Shown: positions 18,248 through 25,229 of the stretch, in pieces
Numbering within the stretch: the first letter of the stretch is position 1
How the letters are laid out: every line of letters starts with the position of its first letter
NCBI RefSeq assembly: GCF_000760295.1
Contig: NZ_JNBA01000039.1
Span: 350,083 to 414,082, forward strand
Source of the DNA: Prochlorococcus sp. MIT 0701
Lineage (GTDB): Bacteria > Cyanobacteriota > Cyanobacteriia > PCC-6307 > Cyanobiaceae
DNA length: 64,000 bases
Direction: 5' to 3'
Notes under the pieces: model-generated
Database searches by the model: none
What the model saw: only the letters and a program-made list of their open reading frames with translations
What the model was told of the DNA's origin: nothing
Program-made: the position numbers and the translations under genes

Positions 18248-18802
18248 ATGGCAGAACAGGATCTGTACCGATTCCTCGACAAGGTGCAACAGCTTCAAAA
18301 AATGATTCAGTCGCTAGAAAAGGTCCCTGGCCGACGGGAGCTGCTAGCTGCTTGTGGAGATCACAACCAAGTGGTGAAGTTAGCTCGATCTTGGGGCTTT
18401 GAGATTGGACGCCGTTGGGGTGAACTTGATCCTGTCGAGCAGCTTCCTTCCGATGCCAATCTGCTAACGCGGCCATTACCTCCACAAGGACAGGAACAAC
18501 AGCATCTTCTCCAAGCTGGTTCAAATTGGCGCCTAGAGCTAATTCTCTCTTGTGCTGCATCTAGTCCAGAGGGGTTCTGGTATGACCAGGCTGATCACGA
18601 ATGGATTGTGCTAATCAAAGGGAGTGCACGTATGCAACTGAAAGGTCCCGATGGGTGGGTTGATCTCAGCGTGGGAGATCAGCTGCATTTGGCCCCTCAC
18701 CGTCTGCATCGTGTGGAACGAACCGATCCTCACCCTGGGACAATTTGGTTGGCTTTGTTCTGGAACGAGCAGAAAGAACCGGATCAATTGTCGCTCTCTT
18801 GA
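18248..18802 (+). CDS. Nif11-cupin fusion protein
   Basis: 184 aa with two recognisable domains. Residues about 1-60 (MAEQDLYRFLDKVQQL, then LLAACGDHNQVVKLARSWGF) fit the Nif11 helical domain used as leader region in some RiPP precursors. Residues about 110-175 (HEWIVLIKGSARMQL, GDQLHLAPHRLHRVERTD, TIWLALFW) fit a small cupin barrel with conserved histidines. No double-glycine cleavage site or Cys-rich core follows the Nif11 part, so this is not a peptide precursor. A cupin enzyme or sensor attached to a leader-like recognition module is a better reading. ATG 18248 follows TGGAG. The last 137 bases overlap a PsiE-like gene on the other strand. Confidence 0.78.
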   Translation: MAEQDLYRFLDKVQQLQKMIQSLEKVPGRRELLAACGDHNQVVKLARSWGFEIGRRWGELDPVEQLPSDANLLTRPLPPQGQEQQHLLQAGSNWRLELILSCAASSPEGFWYDQADHEWIVLIKGSARMQLKGPDGWVDLSVGDQLHLAPHRLHRVERTDPHPGTIWLALFWNEQKEPDQLSLS

Positions 18803-19217
18803 CCAGCCAATAAGCCCCGGCCAAAGCAATCGAGGCAATCCCCAGTCCAGCCAGTAACTGAGGTTTATCATCAGATCCTGGTGGCAACACGATCACTTTG
18901 CGCGCCACGGCTGTCAACGCTGTGACAAGCACCAGCTCAATCTGTACCACGTGGCGGCGGAGATAACTGGTGACGTTCTGAAGCACTTCAAGAGCAATCA
19001 GCACAGTTAACAGATCACCAAGAACCTTGATTAAGTCATCCCCAAGCCAGCTGTGCTGTGAATCAGCAAACAATTCACTGCCAACATTCACGATGAGCTG
19101 TGTCAATGCCGCAATGATCACAACAACGGTGATCACTGTGAGAACCTTGACTATTACTGTTTCTCCCCAATCCACTAGGTTGAGGAATGAAGGCATTGCC
19201 CGCTTAAGACGGCGCAA
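18666..19217 (-). CDS. PsiE-like membrane protein
   Basis: 183 aa with four hydrophobic helices. The segment LVTALTAVARKVIVLPPGSD and the preceding pair of helices (VVIIAALTQLIVNVGSELF, VLGDLLTVLIALEVL) resemble the phosphate-starvation-inducible PsiE family, whose function is unknown. The charged C-terminal tail of about 35 residues lies wholly inside the overlap with the Nif11-cupin gene. That tail is probably unconserved, because its codons must also fit the opposite gene. It is the last gene of a leftward group starting at the YkvA gene. Confidence 0.78.
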   Translation of the reverse strand: MRRLKRAMPSFLNLVDWGETVIVKVLTVITVVVIIAALTQLIVNVGSELFADSQHSWLGDDLIKVLGDLLTVLIALEVLQNVTSYLRRHVVQIELVLVTALTAVARKVIVLPPGSDDKPQLLAGLGIASIALAGAYWLVKRATIDPVLSARSRTKPTKLSQGEDRFVPHDADGEGPNAADLPR

Positions 19218-19225
19218 GGCGGATC

Positions 19226-19474
19226 TCAGTTATTGAAAGGATTGTAGGTAGGCCTAGCCGGGGTATCGCCGCTGGGATTCTCAATCTTGGTATCGCAGGT
19301 AATGGATCCATCCGCCTCTTCAATGCAGTCGCTGGGCACGACTTTGCTGTTTTCACCTGTACGGCTGTTCGGTCCCAGCAGCCACCCCTCCGACTGTGCC
19401 TGCAGGCTTAGAGGAGCAGCTAATTGCACACTGGCAGTCATTCCAAGGCAAGTCACAAGTAAGGGCAAACGCAT
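19226..19474 (-). CDS. Small secreted protein, unrecognised
   Basis: From ATG 19474 this gives 82 aa with a signal peptide (MRLPLLVTCLGMTASVQLAA, cleavage near QAQS). A short mature part follows, holding GWLLGPNSRTGENSKVVPSDC and DGSITCDTKIENPSG with two cysteines that may form a disulfide. The frame extends 12 codons further upstream to 19510. I do not recognise the family. It lies between the PsiE-like gene and a 105-aa gene on the same strand. Confidence 0.55.
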   Translation of the reverse strand: MRLPLLVTCLGMTASVQLAAPLSLQAQSEGWLLGPNSRTGENSKVVPSDCIEEADGSITCDTKIENPSGDTPARPTYNPFNN

Positions 19475-19515
19475 GATGGAACTGTCATTCAGATCCACTT
19501 TGCCTGTCATCTGGT

Positions 19516-19833
19516 TCAGCTGCCGCAGTCGTCGCGAATTTCTTGCAGAAGTAGGTCTAGTTGGCTGAAAGGATCGGCATCTTTTGGGTTGTCAGATGGA
19601 GATGATGCATTCGTTCCAACCCATTCAGCTTCAATTTCACATAGACGTGCGGCCACCCGTGGTATTCCGCCCAGGCGATGTTCACGTTCCAAGACCTCAA
19701 GCAAAGCAGGCATGCGAGTCGACACAGCCTGGAGGCTTCGACGCAGGTCTGCCTGGGTACGTCCCTGCTGCTTCAACCAATCCTTCAGCAGGAGGGTCAG
19801 CTCATCTTCAACTTGACCAGACCAGCCTGACAT
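19516..19833 (-). CDS. Unrecognised 105-aa soluble protein
   Basis: Starts at ATG 19833, which overlaps the stop of the YkvA gene in a TGATG junction, so translation is coupled. The product is mainly helical and charged (VEDELTLLLKDWLKQQGRTQ, LRRSLQAVSTRMPALLEVL) and ends with a flexible acidic part plus a final helix. I recognise no domain. A longer frame to 19854 exists but the TGATG start is the better choice. Confidence 0.6.
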   Translation of the reverse strand: MSGWSGQVEDELTLLLKDWLKQQGRTQADLRRSLQAVSTRMPALLEVLEREHRLGGIPRVAARLCEIEAEWVGTNASSPSDNPKDADPFSQLDLLLQEIRDDCGS

Positions 19834-20204
19834 CAGCCGCCAACTGGAAACCACCGATCCAGTTTGCGTCGGGCACGATCACGAATCTGGGGGGTCATGT
19901 GATTGCTCCAGAGGCCTACGACTGCGGTAAGTGCAACAAGGTCATCACTGAATCCTGCGACAGGGATTAAATCTGGCACCAAATCAATGGGCATGATGAG
20001 GTAGGTAAGTGCAGCGAGCATTGTGAGTCTGGCCTGTGCAGGTGTTGATGCATCCAAGAGCATTTCCATAGCTTCTAAAGCTGGCCTTGCAAGGCTTCGC
20101 CCAGCCTGACGCAACACCTTTTGAAACAGACTCTGATCAATAACGGAACTTTCCAGCACCGTTGCATCGACGGTGGTGTGAGTTGCGGTGGACTCATCAA
20201 CCAT
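19833..20204 (-). CDS. YkvA family protein (DUF1232)
   Basis: 123 aa. The diagnostic segment is TYLIMPIDLVPDLIPVAGFS followed by DDLVALTAVV, the conserved Y-x-P-x-D-xx-PD ... G-x-DD core of DUF1232. It has a membrane-associated helical pair and unknown function. ATG 20204. First gene of a leftward group with the 105-aa gene and probably the small secreted and PsiE-like genes. Confidence 0.82.
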   Translation of the reverse strand: MVDESTATHTTVDATVLESSVIDQSLFQKVLRQAGRSLARPALEAMEMLLDASTPAQARLTMLAALTYLIMPIDLVPDLIPVAGFSDDLVALTAVVGLWSNHMTPQIRDRARRKLDRWFPVGG

Positions 20205-20266
20205 GGTTTGTCGGCGCCGATGTCATTCCATTTTTACCTGATTTATGGGGATTCATAAGATGAGCA

Positions 20267-20285
20267 CCGCCCCTGCTTGGGGCGG
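20267..20285. terminator. GC-rich hairpin between sigma factor and YkvA genes
   Basis: CCGCCCC and GGGGCGG form a perfect 7-bp stem with a TGCTT loop. It is only 30 bases beyond the sigma factor stop, so it probably ends that transcript. There is no long T-run on the minus strand, so termination may be partial. Confidence 0.55.
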
Positions 20286-20314
20286 ATTTCCTACTTTTCA
20301 GTGACGTTTATCGC

Positions 20315-21241
20315 TTAAAGGGTGCTTTCTACCAAACCACTCTGAATTCCTGTTTTGCGTAATTTTCGCAGTGCCCTTTGTACCACCTGCCTGCAGTATT
20401 CGCGACTGCAGCTCATATGTCGTGCAACTTCCGCGAGGGTGCGCCATTCATGAGATCCGTCGAGTCCAAAACGAAGTGTGACCACCATCCGTTCTTTAGG
20501 AGTGAGGTTCGCACGATTGAGCAAAGTCCATACCGATGCAGTCCTTTCCGCTATTTCGGCACGCTCCATAGGAGGGATCTCTTCGCTGGGAAGGAGATCC
20601 ACAAGTTCTGAAGGATCAGATTTTGACTTCACAACTCCTTGAAGGCTCACTGTCACACTGCGTAATTCACAAGCAAGCAGATCTTCCACTTCGGCCATCG
20701 GCAGTCGCATGGTTTTTGCCAATTGCTCAGCAGTGGGAGGCAATCCGTTGCTCTGCATCAGTCTTGACTTTGCTGCTCTTAATTTCGTGAGCTTCTCATT
20801 CACATTTACGGGAATTCGTATCGTCCTGCTCTGGGTAGATAGTGCCCGGTTAAGCCCCTGGCGAATCCACCAATAGGCATAGGTCGAAAATCGATGGCCA
20901 CGGGTTGGGTCATATTTCTCCACTGCTCTTGTAAGTCCAAGCGTACCTTCTTGAATCAGATCGAGAAGATCAAGACCCTTGCCCTGGTAGCGCTTGGCCA
21001 GATTCACTACAAGTCTTAAATTGGCAGTGATCATCTGATTTTTGGCTTTTTCTCCGCGACGAATGGTGAGGCGCTGATCATCTGAGTATTCGCATTCGGG
21101 CCCCGCTCCGCCAGCGAGATGGCAGCGATCAGTAAGCGCAACCATGGCCTGAACCTTCCGACCCATTGTGAGTTCCTGTTCAGGTGTCAGAAGTTGGTGC
21201 CGCCCGATCTCCCCAAGATAGGCACTTAAAGAACTCACCAT
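20315..21241 (-). CDS. Group 2 RNA polymerase sigma factor (RpoD-like)
   Basis: 308 aa. Region 1.2 is SAYLGEIGRHQLLTPEQE. Region 2 has NLRLVVNLAKRYQGKGLDLL, DLIQEGTLGLTRAVEKYDP and FSTYAYWWIRQGLNRAL (2.3/2.4, promoter -10 recognition). Region 3 has PVNVNEKLTKLRAAKSRL. Region 4 has LTPKERMVVTLRFGLDG and a helix-turn-helix ending SREYCRQVVQRALRKLR. The short N-terminus lacking region 1.1 marks it as a non-essential group 2 factor rather than the principal sigma. Such factors adjust transcription to light, nutrients or growth phase. It is transcribed alone. Confidence 0.93.
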   Translation of the reverse strand: MVSSLSAYLGEIGRHQLLTPEQELTMGRKVQAMVALTDRCHLAGGAGPECEYSDDQRLTIRRGEKAKNQMITANLRLVVNLAKRYQGKGLDLLDLIQEGTLGLTRAVEKYDPTRGHRFSTYAYWWIRQGLNRALSTQSRTIRIPVNVNEKLTKLRAAKSRLMQSNGLPPTAEQLAKTMRLPMAEVEDLLACELRSVTVSLQGVVKSKSDPSELVDLLPSEEIPPMERAEIAERTASVWTLLNRANLTPKERMVVTLRFGLDGSHEWRTLAEVARHMSCSREYCRQVVQRALRKLRKTGIQSGLVESTL

Positions 21242-21479
21242 CTAGAACTCAACTCTTAATTGAACCTAGAGCCAAAGTGTTTCCATCCTGGCTGCGTAAG
21301 GAAGAGTGCGGAATTAACTTTTTATGCGTTATTAAACAGTTTCTTCAGGATGTCGTGTTGCTTTGATTGGTGCAGCCCCCCCTCACTCCCTTCTTCTATT
21401 GAGATAGCCGTTCATTGAGCTTGATGTCGCTAGCGTCAAAGCGAATTTCATTCATCCCATCCACTTGGGAGTCCTCCTC

Positions 21480-21950
21480 ATGCCTGAGATTGTCAACAAT
21501 GCTGGAATTGCCTACGTCCACTACCTGAGCTTCATGGTTTGCTTTGCTGCCTTGGTGCTTGAGCGAAAGCTGTTGAAGGCTTCCCCAAACCGTGGAGAAG
21601 CCACGGCCATGTTAATCACTGACATCGTTTATGGCGTAGCAGGGTTGGCGCTATTGATCAGCGGCATTTTGCGGGTGTTGTATTTCGGCCAGGGAAGTGA
21701 CTTTTATACTCAAAACCCTTTGTTCTGGTGGAAGGTAGGAGTCTTTATTGTTGCGGGGACTCTTTCGCTTTATCCAACTGTCACCTATATCCTCTGGGCT
21801 ATTCCACTGCGCAAGGGAGAACTTCCTGAAGTGAGTTCCTCTTTAGTGACTCGCCTCGGTTGGTTCATTAACATCGAAATCATTGGATTTGCATTCATTC
21901 CCCTTTTGGCAACCCTGATGGCCCGCGGCGTCGGTCTTCCTTCTCAATAA
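21480..21950 (+). CDS. DUF2214 family membrane protein
   Basis: 156 aa from ATG 21480, with GGAG eight bases upstream. Four hydrophobic helices: YVHYLSFMVCFAALVLER, ITDIVYGVAGLALLISGI, FWWKVGVFIVAGTLSLYPTV and FINIEIIGFAFIPLLATLMA. The early HYLSF-x-VCFAALVLE and the RVLYFGQGS-x-FY loop fit DUF2214, a conserved membrane family of unknown role. The metalloprotease gene follows five bases later on the same strand. Confidence 0.78.
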   Translation: MPEIVNNAGIAYVHYLSFMVCFAALVLERKLLKASPNRGEATAMLITDIVYGVAGLALLISGILRVLYFGQGSDFYTQNPLFWWKVGVFIVAGTLSLYPTVTYILWAIPLRKGELPEVSSSLVTRLGWFINIEIIGFAFIPLLATLMARGVGLPSQ

Positions 21951-21955
21951 GCCAA

Positions 21956-22588
21956 ATGGTTCCAGATCCCTGTCCACCAGCGCAAGACGTTCGTGTTTTA
22001 AATGGTGGGCTTCAATTACCCGAATCCAGAAATGGGCTCGGGTATGTCGACAAATTAGCGACCACCAGTTTTGGTTATCCAAGCCTGCCGCATTGGTGTG
22101 TATGGGTTGAACCAAACCCCAAAGGCTCTGTTGCGGGCCACCGCTGGTTAAAGCGATGGGCCAATGCTGTTGATGCTGCATTCAATAGCTGGTCTGAAGT
22201 GATCCCAATAACGAGGGTCGCTGAGATTGAACGCGCTCATGTGATGGTGTTTAGAAAACGCCCTCCGCTGCGACAGCTCCCCTCCGGTTGGCGTGCCAGC
22301 AATGGCCGAAGTCTGCTGACAATCGTTGAGGCTCGACGCAAAAAGGCAACCCAACTTGAGCCAAAAGTGAAGGTCTTGGTTTCACCAGAACTAAGAGCGC
22401 CTGTCCTTCAAGCGACAGCCTTGCATGAGCTAGGTCATGCTTTTGGCCTATGGGGGCACAGTGATCATGCTGGCGATGTCATGGCCGTATCCCAGGGGGC
22501 ATTGCCTGTCTTGACTGTTTCCCAAAGAGATCGGCTCACACTTGAGTGGATCCGTTCACAATCCACCAACTTTGGGCAACCACGTTGA
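21956..22588 (+). CDS. Small zinc metalloprotease (matrixin/metzincin-like)
   Basis: 210 aa. The zinc-binding motif HELGHAFGLWGH (HExxHxxGxxH) is followed by DVMAVS, where the methionine would form the Met-turn below the active site, as in metzincins of the M10 type. The N-terminal part has a Trp-rich stretch (HWCVWVEPN) and AVDAAFNSWSEVIPI, the segment that precedes the active site in matrixins. There is no signal peptide and no prodomain Cys switch that I can see, so it may act in the cytoplasm. Probably co-transcribed with the DUF2214 gene. Confidence 0.8.
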   Translation: MVPDPCPPAQDVRVLNGGLQLPESRNGLGYVDKLATTSFGYPSLPHWCVWVEPNPKGSVAGHRWLKRWANAVDAAFNSWSEVIPITRVAEIERAHVMVFRKRPPLRQLPSGWRASNGRSLLTIVEARRKKATQLEPKVKVLVSPELRAPVLQATALHELGHAFGLWGHSDHAGDVMAVSQGALPVLTVSQRDRLTLEWIRSQSTNFGQPR

Positions 22589-22635
22589 TGGGAATTTCAC
22601 TAAAAAGAATCACTCAGTCAGCAACAGTTCAGCAT

Positions 22636-23304
22636 TCAGCTTCGACGTGGTGCTCCACGTCTATTAGCGAGCACCTCAAGCACTTCTCTCCAGTTCACAC
22701 CGTGGTGGGCAAGAGCGACTTGCAGATGAAAGAGAAGATCAGCTGCTTCATTAGCAATTGCCTTCCCATCGTCGTCTTTGCAAGCCATCACAAATTCCGC
22801 ACTCTCCTCACCAATTTTTTTAAGGATGCGATTGTCACCACCTTCTAAAAGCTTGTTTGTGTAACTGTTGGTTTCGGGTGTGGTCTGGCGTTGATCAATG
22901 ACCCGAAAAAGTTCACTGCAGGCATCCATCGGAGGAGGGAGAGTCAGTGAGTCTCCCTGCGAATGATGGTTTACCTCTGCGAAGAAACAGCTTCGAGCTC
23001 CGGTATGACAACTGACCAAACCGGTTTGTTCGATACTGAGTAAAAGCACATCAGCATCGCAGTCATAACGAATTCCCTTAAGGATCTGCGTATGACCGCT
23101 AGTGGCACCTTTATGCCAAAGCTCCTGGCGCGAGCGGCTCCAGTAATGAACTTCGCCACTCTTTAATGTCTGCTCCAGGGCAGTGCGATTCATCCAGGCC
23201 ATCATCAAAACGGCTCCATCAAGCCAGTCTTGGGAGATCGCTGGAATCAGACCAATATCGTCAAAACAAAGTTGGTCGATGAAGGCGGGGCTGAGGGGTT
23301 GCAT
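22636..23304 (-). CDS. hisIE: Bifunctional phosphoribosyl-AMP cyclohydrolase / phosphoribosyl-ATP diphosphatase
   Basis: Steps two and three of histidine synthesis. The N-terminal HisI domain shows VLMMAWMNRTALEQTL, VHYWSRSRQELWHKGATSGH and the metal site DCDADVLLL, SCHTGARSCFF. The C-terminal HisE domain shows SYTNKLLEGGDNRILKKIGE, ESAEFVMACKD and NEAADLLFHL. 222 aa is normal for the fused enzyme. Convergent with the metalloprotease gene. Confidence 0.93.
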   Translation of the reverse strand: MQPLSPAFIDQLCFDDIGLIPAISQDWLDGAVLMMAWMNRTALEQTLKSGEVHYWSRSRQELWHKGATSGHTQILKGIRYDCDADVLLLSIEQTGLVSCHTGARSCFFAEVNHHSQGDSLTLPPPMDACSELFRVIDQRQTTPETNSYTNKLLEGGDNRILKKIGEESAEFVMACKDDDGKAIANEAADLLFHLQVALAHHGVNWREVLEVLANRRGAPRRS

Positions 23305-23552
23305 TCGTCCTCAAAGAGTGGAGGTGCTGCCGTGCAATCATCCCTCAGCACCAAACGAGTCATCAACTGCTTCGCTCTCGCATGACCCACCCCTCTTAAG
23401 GTCTCATAACCTAAAAGCGAATGGAGCCGTGCATCAGCATCTCGAATGCTATGGGTGCTGATTAGAAATTTCACTTCTAGCCATGACTAGGGTTCAGGAT
23501 CAACAGACACCAGAGACATCAAGGGACGATGGGTGGGGTTGAAGACTGATAA

Positions 23553-24115
23553 GACCTACTCAAAGCATTAATTACTCAGTATCAAGCAGATAGCTTGTCT
23601 CAGGCACATCTAAAAGGGGACGATCCCAACTGCTGATAGGTTGAATTTTAATGCAGCAAGTTTAGCCAATCAACAATCAACTCTTAAAGACCAGTCCGTC
23701 GGACTTTTCAAGGTGAAGGCAGCTATCAGCAATTTGCACTTTCAGAAGAAAATAATCTAACCTCAAGCTTCTCGTCAATGAAGGTAGAGATGAGGCATCT
23801 TTTAGCGATGACTCTCGCAAGCTTGCACCTATGCTCAAAAGCACAATCAAAGAAACAAAAATAAATTTTCAACTTGCTATTGATGAAGCGAATCCAAATA
23901 GGAAAGAAGTCTTAAGATCACTTAGTGATGATAAGTATGGATTTAAAGGCAGCCTCTCCGATTATGTTGGTTTCAATGACTATATCATCGATAAAGTTCT
24001 CAATGGAGACCTTCCCGATTTATTTTCTGCTGATGCATGGCAACAAGCTACGCCGATCTTTAACTGGCAACGCATCCAAGCAAATAAATTCAATGAATTC
24101 TCGCCCTCTTCTTAG
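23553..24115 (+). pseudogene. Decayed gene readable across three frames
   Basis: Consecutive frames give coding-like text that only makes sense if joined. Frame one: LLKALITQYQADSLSQAHLK then GDDPN, ending TGA at 23634. Frame two: TADRLNFNAASLANQQSTLK then DQSVG. Then TFQGEGSYQQFALSEENNL back in frame one. Then a third frame: LLVNEGRDEASFSDDSRKLA and on through an intact 94-codon part from ATG 23831 (KSTIKETKINFQLAIDEANP, SDYVGFNDYIIDKVLNGDL). At least three indels are implied. The protein looks soluble and helical; I do not recognise the family. The intact 3' part could still be expressed as a short protein. Confidence 0.5.
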
Positions 24116-24234
24116 ATCAGAGCAATTCAATTCTCCAGATTTCTTAACTGCTATCTCTCATGTCTTATTTGTCACCATAAAACGCCATCCAAGATATTAC
24201 GACTGATCACAGATCTCAATTTTTCAAAAGAAAT

Positions 24235-24530
24235 CTAATCTGGGTTCCCGCTGAAAAGAACTTGCCACTTGCGGCGAACAGCAAATCTCATGCTTCTTCT
24301 TGCAATCGGATTGTAGGCACCAAATTGAAAGCCTTGATCGGAAATCAATGAATACCAGTAATCATGCCGAAATATTGCCTGAAGAGTGTTTGTTCAATTA
24401 GGTATACTTTTCCAAATGAGTTAAGGGTCAAACTAAAGAGCTTTGAATCTACACTATGGAATTCAGATGAGTCTTTAGATCTTCTCTCTAGAGTCCATTC
24501 CCCGAGGAAACTCCCTGCAATAAAAAGTAT
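24235..24530 (-). pseudogene. Decayed gene on the minus strand
   Basis: After a TAA at 24531-24533 one minus frame reads LFIAGSFLGEWTLERRSKDS, then VDSKLFSLTLNSFGKVYLIE and QTLFRQYF. Near 24365-24380 the sense passes to a second frame reading HDYWYSLISDQGFQFGAYNP, then IARRSMRFAVRRKWQVLFSG, ending at TAG 24235-24237. No start codon is found in the first frame. The text is typical of a beta-rich soluble domain and is far too regular for intergenic DNA. I do not recognise the family. One frameshift plus a lost start make it a pseudogene. Confidence 0.5.
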
Positions 24531-24694
24531 TTACAATGCATTGCCTTAAAGATTGGCTTCTATTTGAACATGATTTTATTCGTCGCTTAGGCTGATCCGT
24601 ATAGTCACATAGATCGATTCACGACATCAAAGTCACTCTCTACTCATAATTTCAAAACACACGCCAATTTCAGCAACTCTCTGGATGAACGACC

Positions 24695-25180
24695 GTGACT
24701 AAAACACTCAAAAATTCTTACACTTGTAGCAAGAATTTTGCTGGATATCCTTGCTGTCATCGTCAATGGCGTCATCCAGGGCACTGTCGATTCGTGCATG
24801 GCTATAGCCGCAGTTTTACCTTTTGGTTTGCAGCTCAAGAGCTTGACCCCTACGGGTTTGTCGTCGATTTTTCCAGTCTTAGGCCCCTGGAACAACAACT
24901 CAACAACCAATTCGATCACACCTTCCTCGCCAATGCTGATGATCCGCTCCTCCCTCAATGGCAGAGCCTGAATGATCAAGGCGCTATCGATCTAAGGGTG
25001 ATGGACAATGTGGGCATGGAGTCCAGCGCAGCACTGGTTTGGCAATGGGCCAATGCCCTTCTGCTTGATCGAGATGCTGGGCGCAGCTGTTGTTGGCGGG
25101 TAGAAGCGCGTGAGAATGAGGCCAATGCAGCTTGCTACGAAGCAATACCTCAGTGGTATGCGACCAAAACTATGCTCTGA
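24695..25180 (+). CDS. 6-pyruvoyl-tetrahydropterin synthase / QueD-like protein
   Basis: 161 aa from GTG 24695. The middle shows HCRFVHGYSRSFTFWF, then GFVVDFSSLRPLEQQLNNQF and DHTFLANADDPLL, the order of metal-ligand, substrate loop and DHxxLN segments of the T-fold PTPS/QueD family. The usual second zinc-histidine pair HGH is replaced by HGY, and the catalytic Cys position is not clear. Members act on 7,8-dihydroneopterin triphosphate in pterin or queuosine synthesis; this variant may have a different substrate. The N-terminal 25 residues look unusual. It is convergent with clpB. Confidence 0.72.
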   Translation: MTKTLKNSYTCSKNFAGYPCCHRQWRHPGHCRFVHGYSRSFTFWFAAQELDPYGFVVDFSSLRPLEQQLNNQFDHTFLANADDPLLPQWQSLNDQGAIDLRVMDNVGMESSAALVWQWANALLLDRDAGRSCCWRVEARENEANAACYEAIPQWYATKTML

Positions 25181-25229
25181 TCAATTTGCCCGATCAACTC
25201 CCCTGGTGGGCGCACTAATGAAAGGAGGA

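Noticed and set aside
23247..23474. 75-codon minus-strand ORF overlapping the hisIE start
   Set aside because: Overlaps hisIE by 58 bases, has no recognisable domain and no ribosome site; likely chance.
24364..24549. 61-codon plus-strand ORF
   Set aside because: Antisense to the decayed minus-strand gene, which has the better protein text.
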